This document shows, in pieces, positions 1 through 5,051 of a DNA stretch of 8,345 nucleotides. How positions within the stretch are numbered: the stretch's first letter is position 1; every line of letters starts with the position of its first letter. The notes below the pieces were generated by a model that saw only the letters and a program-made list of their open reading frames with translations, was not told where the DNA came from and did not search any database. The stretch comes from an uncultured Clostridia bacterium (lineage in GTDB: Bacteria > Bacillota > Clostridia > TANB77 > CAG-508): positions 1 through 8,345 of the forward strand of contig CAKPGD010000050.1 of the NCBI GenBank assembly GCA_934154515.1, read 5' to 3'. The translations under genes were made by a program, and so were the position numbers.

Positions 1-60
1 CTCATGTTTATCCCAATATTCTTGCCATTTTTTTTCAACTTCTGTAAAATTATAAGCCAT
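1..60 (-). CDS. leuS: Leucyl-tRNA synthetase, N-terminal 20 codons (partial)
   Basis: Only the first 20 codons are present, reading leftward from ATG at 60 and leaving the window in frame at base 1. They encode MAYNFTEVEKKWQEYWDKHE. The pattern of an aromatic/polar start followed by E-KKWQ-YW is the typical opening of bacterial leucyl-tRNA synthetases, class I enzymes that charge tRNA-Leu in the cytoplasm. A ribosome binding site (AAAGGA on the minus strand, about 70-75) lies about nine bases before the ATG. The catalytic HIGH and KMSKS motifs lie outside the window. The call rests on a short stretch, so another class I synthetase with a similar start, such as ValRS, is possible but fits less well. 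No T-box leader precedes it, although clostridial leuS genes often have one. Confidence 0.75.
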   Translation of the reverse strand, partial: MAYNFTEVEKKWQEYWDKHE

Positions 61-95
61 CTATAATCATCCTTTCTCGTATAAATAATGAAAAT

Positions 96-124
96 ATTAT
101 ACTACTTTTAGAACAGAAAATAAA
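96..124 (-). promoter_or_regulatory. Probable leuS promoter
   Basis: On the minus strand a perfect -10 TATAAT lies at 96-101, with a weak -35 (TTTATT, 119-124) 17 bases upstream. Transcription would start near base 89, giving a leader of about 30 bases before the ATG at 60. The -10 is convincing and the -35 is not. Confidence 0.45.
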
Positions 125-278
125 GTAAAATACTTAAAAAAGTGAAAATAGTTGAAAAAATAGTGTATTTTTGGTAAAATACTAGAAATTTAATTTTTAA
201 ATTCTTTATAATTTTCATTATGAAATTTATTATAGTAACTCGTAAACCATAGCTTTGATTAAAGAAAGGGAAAACACT

Positions 279-740
279 ATGACAAAAGTAAAAGAAAAAA
301 TGGTGAAATGGAGCCGGTATTCAAAGGAAAATAGAATAATAGCAACAATAGCTAGTATAGTATGTTTGCTAGTAATGGTGCCAATATTTATCTTAAATTT
401 GAGGAATCAAGAATTCCCATTTATACCAGTTATAGGTCAAATATTAATGGGAATATCTATTGGCATTATGATTATATGTGATATAATAGAAAGCTTCAAA
501 GATAAGAGTACGAAGTTTGTTCAAAAAAATAGTTTTTGGAATATTGTTTTATCAAATAAGGAAGTAATAACAAGTTTGATCCTCGCAGTTTTATTAGTTT
601 TTTCCATATTCCATAATTATTGTAGGGTGGTTAGTATATTAGATATTATATTAGATATTCTATTAGTAATTATCATGATAATAGGTATGTTTAAAGCTAA
701 AAAAATTTCAGGTTTCTTTGAAAATCGACTAAAGGAGTAA
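279..740 (+). CDS. Small four-helix membrane protein, unknown function
   Basis: The protein has 153 residues. I chose ATG at 279 over an in-frame TTG at 255 because GAAAGGG (264-270) sits eight bases before the ATG, while the TTG has no ribosome binding site. The N-terminus (residues 1-19) is basic. Four hydrophobic segments follow at about 20-40, 48-70, 96-112 and 116-138, then a short basic tail ending GFFENRLKE. The positive N-terminus and even number of helices suggest both ends face the cytoplasm. No enzymatic or transport motif is visible, and I do not recognise the family. It appears to be monocistronic: the next gene converges on it across a shared terminator. The only promoter-like sequence upstream is an AT-rich stretch with TATAGT at 231-236 and no good -35. 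A small integral membrane protein is certain; its role is unknown. Confidence 0.75.
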   Translation: MTKVKEKMVKWSRYSKENRIIATIASIVCLLVMVPIFILNLRNQEFPFIPVIGQILMGISIGIMIICDIIESFKDKSTKFVQKNSFWNIVLSNKEVITSLILAVLLVFSIFHNYCRVVSILDIILDILLVIIMIIGMFKAKKISGFFENRLKE

Positions 741-743
741 CAT

Positions 744-782
744 AAAAAGCAGATAGTTGGCAATGCCAACTATCTGCTTTTT
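744..782. terminator. Bidirectional intrinsic terminator between convergent genes
   Basis: An 18-bp perfect inverted repeat (744-761 and 765-782) with a three-base AAT loop spans the gap between two converging genes. The stem core is GC-richer (AGCAGATAGTTGGC). The outer ends are a run of A on the left and T on the right, so transcripts from either side end in a U-tract. It starts three bases after the stop codon at 738-740 and lies 31 bases beyond the stop of the minus-strand gene. Confidence 0.9.
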
Positions 783-813
783 ACTAATATTTTATAAATA
801 TTTATATAAGGAT

Positions 814-1299
814 TTATTCTTCATCTTCACCATATTTTTCTTCATATTCAGCTTCAGCCTCTAAAGCTTCTAGAAATGCAAGAACAGCTTCTTTAGCAGC
901 TGTAATAGCAAAAGTTGCAGATGTTTCAGCATATTCTAAACTATCTTCTATATAGTTCTCTAATTTCTCTTTTTCATGTTCATATTTGTGGTCAGCAATG
1001 TCTTTTTGAATTTCATCCTTCTTAGCTTTAACAGCATCTTTCGCAGAGTTGAAATTCATTTGAGCTTTAATAAGCTCGCTAGATAATTTTCCTTTTCCTT
1101 TCTCAGAAAAAAGTCTAAAGTTTTCTTTAGCTGCTTCTAATCCACTTTTTGCATCAGAAACTTTTTCAGAAATAACTTCTTTATTTTCCTTTGCATTTTT
1201 TTTCATTTTTGCTTGTAATTCTTCCATATCCTTAGTAATTTCATTCATTTTGTTTGAAAGCTCTTTCATTTGTTTTTCCATTTCTTCTTTATTGTTCAT
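814..1299 (-). CDS. Charged alpha-helical/coiled-coil protein, unknown function
   Basis: The protein has 161 residues, is very rich in Glu, Lys and Ala, and has no signal peptide, membrane segment, Cys, Trp or Pro. Residues 1-45 show coiled-coil periodicity (Met/Leu/Ile at heptad spacing, as in MEKQMKELSNKMNEITKDME). Residues 46-115 are a charged helical stretch with LEA/apolipoprotein-like character. Residues 117-155 are an Ala-rich amphipathic helix (about SLEYAETSATFAITAAKEAV), followed by an acidic tail (KYGEDEE). Similar small proteins occur in Firmicutes without a known role; that is from memory. Translation start is clear: AAGGAGGT (1306-1313) lies six bases before the ATG. It has its own promoter and a TetR-type palindrome at the transcription start, so it is probably induced by some signal or stress. 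A cytoplasmic helical-bundle or membrane-surface-binding protein is plausible, but no biochemical function can be assigned. Confidence 0.8.
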   Translation of the reverse strand: MNNKEEMEKQMKELSNKMNEITKDMEELQAKMKKNAKENKEVISEKVSDAKSGLEAAKENFRLFSEKGKGKLSSELIKAQMNFNSAKDAVKAKKDEIQKDIADHKYEHEKEKLENYIEDSLEYAETSATFAITAAKEAVLAFLEALEAEAEYEEKYGEDEE

Positions 1300-1328
1300 A
1301 ACAATACCTCCTTAGTTTACATTTAAAA

Positions 1329-1341
1329 TGACCAACGGTCA
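1329..1341. promoter_or_regulatory. TetR-family-type operator palindrome
   Basis: TGACC-AAC-GGTCA has two perfect 5-bp arms around a 3-bp centre, in otherwise very AT-rich DNA. It lies about +4 to +16 relative to the predicted start of the minus-strand transcript, the classic place for a repressor to block transcription. The TGACC/GGTCA arm pattern resembles operators of TetR/AcrR-type repressors (established for the family in general). The specific regulator is not encoded in the window. Confidence 0.6.
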
Positions 1342-1351
1342 ATTTATAAAT

Positions 1352-1379
1352 ATTGTAACATAAATAAATAAAAAGTCAA
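1352..1379 (-). promoter_or_regulatory. Extended -10 sigma-A promoter of the coiled-coil gene
   Basis: On the minus strand, -35 TTGACT (1374-1379), a 16-base spacer and -10 TACAAT (1352-1357) preceded by TGT form an extended -10 promoter. Transcription should start near 1345, giving a leader of about 46 bases that carries the operator-like palindrome and then the AAGGAGGT ribosome binding site. Confidence 0.8.
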
Positions 1380-1454
1380 CACCAAAATGCAAAAAAATTA
1401 AGGAAAAAATTGCAAAGAAATTGTATGGACAACACCTCAGAAAAATATGAAAGT

Positions 1455-1482
1455 TATTTTAAACTATTTTATACTATTTTTA
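1455..1482 (+). promoter_or_regulatory. Phased T-tracts (UP-element or bend) upstream of the secreted-protein promoter
   Basis: Three TATTTT units begin at 1455, 1465 and 1475, exactly 10 bp apart, so the T-tracts lie on one face of the helix. They end nine bases before the -35 hexamer at 1491. Phased A/T-tracts in this position bend DNA and can act as UP elements for the RNA polymerase alpha subunit. The spacing is read directly; the function is inferred. Confidence 0.5.
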
Positions 1483-1490
1483 AAAATGTA

Positions 1491-1519
1491 TTGACTAGAA
1501 AAATATTTAATAGTAGAAT
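1491..1519 (+). promoter_or_regulatory. Sigma-A promoter of the secreted/pilin-like operon
   Basis: TTGACT (1491-1496), a 17-base spacer and TAGAAT (1514-1519) match the sigma-A consensus at 10 of 12 positions with ideal spacing. Transcription should start near 1526, leaving a leader of about 70 bases before the ATG at 1596. Confidence 0.8.
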
Positions 1520-1595
1520 AATGTAAAATAGTAGTAACTTATCTACATAAAAAAGAAAAAATAAGGAAAAATAGAATAAAAGGAGAGGATAACAA

Positions 1596-2285
1596 ATGAA
1601 AACAAAAAACAAAATAATGCTATTAACAGGAATGTCTATTGCAATACTAATGTGTAGTGCAACAACATCAAATGCAGCATTACAAGCCAATGGAAAATCT
1701 ACAAAACAAGATTCAGTATCAAATTGGCTATTAAATGTAAGACAAATGGAATCAGCAGGTGGAACTTTAGGTTTAACAGACACAATCAATACAACAGACT
1801 TAACTTCGTCTGCAACAACATCAAATAACTTAGATATACACATGGAATTAAATACAGAATATGGAGCAATGACAATACTTTCTGCAAGTAGTTACGGAAA
1901 TCAAAGCAAAATAAATAATGGAGAAACAACAACAGGAAATAAATCTGGAGTATATATGTATATAAACAAAGAATGGGTATCGGCAGGTGCTAGCGATTTG
2001 ACGAGCATAAAAAATGCAAGTGAAAAGTATAAAAACATATATACAACAAGCTATGTAGCAAAGATTGGAGATGCGATAAGAGAAACATCTGGATGGCATG
2101 GAAGTACAAATTTAACATGGCTTGGTAACAAATTTTACTATAGCAGTTCTAGAAGTGGTTTACTTAGAGCCTGTTCAGGTAGCATATTTTCATATTATGG
2201 AGAAGGCTCATATGATGACAGCGATGCCTACTGTGCTAATTCTCATCCCACCCGTGCAGTCGTAGTCATAGGCAGTGGTCTATAA
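1596..2285 (+). CDS. Secreted protein with C-terminal half of an FGE/C-type-lectin-like domain
   Basis: The protein has 229 residues and starts at ATG 1596, about ten bases after AGGAG (1581-1585). Residues 1-27 form a Sec signal peptide: basic MKTKNK, a hydrophobic core to about residue 20, then an SNA-A cleavage site; there is no lipobox. Residues 28-80 are a Thr/Ser/Asn-rich linker. From residue 86 it shows motifs I recall from the C-terminal half of FGE-sulfatase/C-lectin-like surface proteins of gut Firmicutes: NTEYGAMTIL (86-95; NTEWGA in relatives), GDAIRETSGW (158-167), LLRACSGS (189-196) and a terminal TRAVVV (219-224; FRVVL/ARAAL in relatives). It is exported and 55 bases upstream of the pilin-like gene with no terminator between, so the two are probably co-transcribed. 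The last ~50 codons differ strongly in base and codon use from the rest. No catalytic residues are evident; a binding or display role is inferred. Confidence 0.75.
   Translation: MKTKNKIMLLTGMSIAILMCSATTSNAALQANGKSTKQDSVSNWLLNVRQMESAGGTLGLTDTINTTDLTSSATTSNNLDIHMELNTEYGAMTILSASSYGNQSKINNGETTTGNKSGVYMYINKEWVSAGASDLTSIKNASEKYKNIYTTSYVAKIGDAIRETSGWHGSTNLTWLGNKFYYSSSRSGLLRACSGSIFSYYGEGSYDDSDAYCANSHPTRAVVVIGSGL
2130..2285 (+). other. Candidate variable region at the 3' end of the secreted-protein gene
   Basis: By hand count, 37 of the last 50 codons (180-229) end in C or T and 14 end in C. For codons 2-51 of the same gene the counts are 12 and 2. The last 21 sense codons (2220-2282) are 33/63 G+C in a gene otherwise about one-third G+C. 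The residues are mostly Ser, Tyr, Gly, Asp and Asn, flanked by the framework LLR and TRAVVV. This fits a C-lectin-type variable region diversified from AAY template codons, as in diversity-generating retroelements. No template repeat or reverse transcriptase is in the window, so the call is tentative. Confidence 0.3.
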
Positions 2286-2340
2286 AATAAAAAACTACAA
2301 AAGAAATAATAATTTATAAAAAAGTTACAAAGAGGAAAAA

Positions 2341-4548
2341 ATGGAAAATAAATTAATAAAAAATAAAGGAATTACATTAATTGCACTTGTTATAACAATT
2401 ATAATATTACTAATTCTAGCTGCAGTAGCAATAGGCATTTTTTCTAATAATAACATTTTAGAAAGAGCAAAAGAAGCAAGCTTTAAAACAAAAATGTCAG
2501 AAATATCAGAAGAATTAGAGTTTTATAACACTGCTTTAACAATGCAAAACGAAAGCACCAACTATTATGCAGGAGAAATATTAAAAGAAATTATACAAAG
2601 TGAAGAACTAGAAATAGAAGACAGTTCTGTTATGGATATTTCAAAAATATTAAAAGAAGTTGGAAAAAAAGAAAAAGAATATGTAATGATATATGAAGGA
2701 AACTTATATTATGTATCACAAACAAAGATTTCAAATAATGCGAATCAAGTAAAATGGTGTAACGACTTAGGAATAAGAATATGGGAATATGTACCAAATT
2801 CTGGTATAAAAGTTGTAAATGGTAATTATGAATTAGTTAATGGAGTATATTTGTGTACACCACAACTAAATGCAGGTTGGTCTAAAGATAATACAAGATA
2901 TGTAAAATTAAAAGGTGATAACCTAGTTCCAGGCAAATGGATTAACAAAAAGCCAGATGATGACTGGTATGATTACAAAAACAATAATTGGGCAAATATA
3001 TATGTAGAAACAAGTGGAATAGAAAGTTACTATGTATGGATTCCAAGATATGTATATAAAGTAGACTCTGAAAATAGTGTAGCTGGAAACGAAAGAATGG
3101 ATGTTAAATTTGTAGATGCAGAAAATAATTATATAGATGCAGAAACAGAAGAAAAATTAACATGGGAAGAACTACAAGCACAAGGTTATCAATTACCAGA
3201 AGCATTTACATTTGATGAACAAGATTTACCTGGATATTGGATGAGCAAATATCAACTATCAGACTTAACAACATATACAATAGATTTCAGTACAACTGCT
3301 ACCGTATCTTCTATTACAATAAAAGATATAAAAACAAATGCAAGTGAAGAAATAGCAAAATACACATACGCTATAAATGGAACGATAGTACACGAAAGTA
3401 CTACTCCAGAAGAGTATACTGTAAAAAATTTAGCAAAAGGAAACAAAGCAGTTAATGTAACAGCATTAAATGCAAATGGTGAAATAATAGGTAGTATGAC
3501 AAGAAAATACGAAACAGCAGATGTAAATGAACCAGATGTATCTAGTTTTGATAAAGAAACAACATTCTATGTATATTGGGACGAAAATGGAAACGAACAT
3601 AACGAAATACCAATAAGTAAGGAAGCACCAAAAGAATGGTATGACTATACAACAGCTAATTGGGCAAATATAGTTACAAGAAATGATGGACTAGAAACAT
3701 ACTATGTATGGATACCAAGATATCAATATATGCTAGATAATACTTCACAAAGATCATATGTTAAATTCATAAAAGGAATTGGCACAGAAACAGATTCAGG
3801 ATATAAAATACCAGAAGCATTTACATTTGACGGACAAGAACTAACAGGATATTGGATAACTAAATATCAACTAACACAAGAAGAAAGTGAACAAAGAATA
3901 AATGCAGAAATGGCAGCAGGAAGCAATTTAATACGTATAAGAGACATAACAGGAACAGCAATAGATGAAGCAAAAACAAACGGAGTAAATGTTAAATATG
4001 AGTATTATATAAATGGAGACAAAAAACATGAAGGAACAGACAGTGCAGAAAACTATGTTTTTGAAGGGCTAACTGCAAATACAACATATGGCGTAAATAT
4101 TATAGCCAGAAACAAAGATACAGATGAATTTATAGCAGCTGTAACAAAGAAAATATCTACAATAGATGCAAATACACCAGATGTATCAAGCTTTAATCAA
4201 GACACAACATATTACGTTTATTATGAAGGCGACGAAGAAAAAAGAGTATCTATAAAAGAAAAAGCACCAGCAAAATGGTATGATTATAGTAATCAAAATT
4301 GGGCAAACATAGTTACAACAGCTAACAACACAGAAACATATTTTGTATGGATACCAAGATATGAATACAAAATATTAAGTGATAGAACAAACTTAAGTAC
4401 TGCAAATAGAAGAATAGATGTAACATTTATACCAACAAGCGTAACAAATAGTAATTGCTCAAAAGGATATAAAGTACCAGAAGCATTTACATTTGATGGA
4501 CAAGAATTAGCAGGATATTGGATTTCTAAATATCAGCTAGGAAATTAA
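2341..4548 (+). CDS. Pilin-like (class III signal) modular surface protein with three repeats
   Basis: The protein has 735 residues and starts at ATG 2341 after AGAGGA (2331-2336). KNKG10|ITLIALVIT is a prepilin-peptidase-type site followed by a hydrophobic helix (about 11-33), as in type IV pilins/pseudopilins, but position +5 is Ala instead of the usual Glu. Residues 34-150 form a helix-rich pilin-like body. The rest alternates two elements. Element A, at about 209-306, 433-511 and 646-733, carries WYDY..xWANI, YxVWIPRYxY, PEAFTFDxQxL and GYWxSKYQL. Element B, at about 307-432 and 512-645, is a beta-rich Fn3/Ig-like spacer ending PDVSSF..TT(F/Y)YVY. As I recall, element A is the N-terminal half of FGE/C-lectin-like domains. 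The protein ends just after the third GYWISKYQL, where intact domains would continue, and the matching C-half motifs are in the upstream gene. It is probably a surface or pilus-associated adhesin or binding protein; no pilus assembly gene is in the window. Confidence 0.75.
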   Translation: MENKLIKNKGITLIALVITIIILLILAAVAIGIFSNNNILERAKEASFKTKMSEISEELEFYNTALTMQNESTNYYAGEILKEIIQSEELEIEDSSVMDISKILKEVGKKEKEYVMIYEGNLYYVSQTKISNNANQVKWCNDLGIRIWEYVPNSGIKVVNGNYELVNGVYLCTPQLNAGWSKDNTRYVKLKGDNLVPGKWINKKPDDDWYDYKNNNWANIYVETSGIESYYVWIPRYVYKVDSENSVAGNERMDVKFVDAENNYIDAETEEKLTWEELQAQGYQLPEAFTFDEQDLPGYWMSKYQLSDLTTYTIDFSTTATVSSITIKDIKTNASEEIAKYTYAINGTIVHESTTPEEYTVKNLAKGNKAVNVTALNANGEIIGSMTRKYETADVNEPDVSSFDKETTFYVYWDENGNEHNEIPISKEAPKEWYDYTTANWANIVTRNDGLETYYVWIPRYQYMLDNTSQRSYVKFIKGIGTETDSGYKIPEAFTFDGQELTGYWITKYQLTQEESEQRINAEMAAGSNLIRIRDITGTAIDEAKTNGVNVKYEYYINGDKKHEGTDSAENYVFEGLTANTTYGVNIIARNKDTDEFIAAVTKKISTIDANTPDVSSFNQDTTYYVYYEGDEEKRVSIKEKAPAKWYDYSNQNWANIVTTANNTETYFVWIPRYEYKILSDRTNLSTANRRIDVTFIPTSVTNSNCSKGYKVPEAFTFDGQELAGYWISKYQLGN
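2965..3258 (+). repeat. Element A copy 1 (residues 209-306)
   Basis: The first copy of the repeated half-domain runs from WYDY (209-212) through VWIPRY (232-237) to PEAFTF (286-291) and GYWMSKYQL (298-306). It is the longest and most divergent copy, with an insertion between VWIPRY and PEAFTF that includes TEEKLTWEELQAQGYQL. Confidence 0.8.
3637..3873 (+). repeat. Element A copy 2 (residues 433-511)
   Basis: The second copy has WYDY (433-436), VWIPRY (456-461), PEAFTFDGQEL (491-501) and GYWITKYQL (503-511). It shares the 20-base string ccagaagcatttacatttga (3811-3830) with copies 1 (3196-3215) and 3 (4477-4496). Confidence 0.8.
4276..4539 (+). repeat. Element A copy 3 (residues 646-733)
   Basis: The third copy has WYDY (646-649), VWIPRY (669-674), PEAFTFDGQEL (713-723) and GYWISKYQL (725-733). 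The protein stops two residues later, at the point where copies 1 and 2 pass into a beta-rich spacer. The last copy therefore has no downstream domain. Confidence 0.8.
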
Positions 4549-4577
4549 AATATAAGATTGTTTCTATAAAATTATTT

Positions 4578-4625
4578 AGACTGCAACACAAAGTATATAA
4601 AAATATTTTGTGCAGCAGTCTTTTT
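4578..4625 (+). terminator. Intrinsic terminator of the surface-protein operon
   Basis: An outer 7-bp stem (AGACTGC 4578-4584 / GCAGTCT 4615-4621), a 2x2 mismatch and an inner 6-bp stem (CACAAA 4587-4592 / TTTGTG 4607-4612) are followed by a T-run (4621-4625). It lies 29 bases after the stop codon of the pilin-like gene. Confidence 0.8.
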
Positions 4626-4698
4626 GATTTATAGATTATCTTTTTTGGAATAATATAGTATAATAAATAAAACTATTCTTTTTTTTGCAAATAAAGTA

Positions 4699-4727
4699 TT
4701 GACAGAATAAATAAATTATAATATAAT
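4699..4727 (+). promoter_or_regulatory. Perfect consensus sigma-A promoter
   Basis: TTGACA (4699-4704), a 17-base spacer and TATAAT (4722-4727) match the consensus at all 12 positions. It precedes the RhuM remnant, whose ATG is at 4820. No terminator is visible between it and tag, so it may now drive tag from a long leader. Confidence 0.85.
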
Positions 4728-4819
4728 ACAAACAATAGTTTATAAATAAAAACGAATGTACTATAATACGAAACAATAAACGTACTAAGAACTAAATCTT
4801 ATAAAAAGGAAGTGTTCTT

Positions 4820-5018
4820 ATGGACGAAAAAAGAATAAAATTATTTTATTTGAAAACCAAGGAGTAAAATTAGAGTAAACTTAAAGGATGAAACGGTATG
4901 GCTTACACAAACCAAAATGTCTGAATTGTTTGGAAAAGCAAAGTCAACTATTAATGGGCATATTAAAAATATTTATGCAGCAAACCGAAGAAGATTAGAA
5001 TATCTAGAAAACTTATGA
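4820..5018 (+). pseudogene. Frameshifted, internally deleted RhuM-family gene remnant
   Basis: The start is intact: AAGGAAG (4806-4812), then ATG at 4820 encoding MDEKRIKLFYLK. That frame stops at 4865-4867. The next frames read ENQGVKL and then, from 4875, VNLKDETVWLTQTKMSELFGKAKSTINGHIKNIY. This matches the N-terminal DNA-binding-like region of RhuM-family proteins (DETVWLTQ.QMAELF, HIKNIY), as I recall it. Two one-base losses, near 4850 and near 4873, would restore a single frame. After HIKNIY the text passes straight to AANRRRLEYLENL and a stop at 5016-5018, whereas intact relatives are roughly 300 residues or more. RRLEYLE looks like a more C-terminal part of the family, implying an internal deletion near 4977. 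RhuM genes are often found near mobile or defence loci, and their function is poorly defined. Intactness can be excluded; family assignment is fairly secure. Confidence 0.75.
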
Positions 5019-5051
5019 TATAAAAGAAATAAACATAAAAAAGGATAAATT

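Noticed and set aside
255..278. Upstream TTG start adding eight residues to the four-helix membrane protein
   Set aside because: GAAAGGG at 264-270 is correctly spaced for ATG 279 and lies inside the proposed extension. Nothing suitable precedes the TTG.
1596..1680. Lipoprotein signal peptide on the secreted protein, because of the Cys at residue 20
   Set aside because: The residues before Cys20 are I-L-M, which do not fit the lipobox [LV][AST][GA]C. A Sec-type SNA-A cleavage site follows.
1469..1843. Minus-strand reading frame of about 124 codons opposite the start of the secreted-protein gene
   Set aside because: It runs antisense over the promoter and signal peptide of a well-supported gene, has no ribosome binding site of note, and encodes a low-complexity hydrophobic tail typical of AT-rich antisense frames.
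1848..2099. Minus-strand frame of about 83 codons inside the secreted-protein gene
   Set aside because: It is Cys/Phe/Tyr/Ile-rich shadow translation of an NNA-codon gene, with no start signal or homology recognised.
3252..3446. Minus-strand frame of about 64 codons inside the pilin-like gene
   Set aside because: It is antisense to an Fn3/Ig-like spacer and is explained by the composition of the real gene.
4631..5051. DGR template repeat or other copy of the variable-looking gene end
   Set aside because: I looked for the GC-richer string of 2220-2282 (CATCCCACCCGTGCAG and neighbours) in this intergenic segment and the rest of the window and found no second copy. No reverse transcriptase frame is present.
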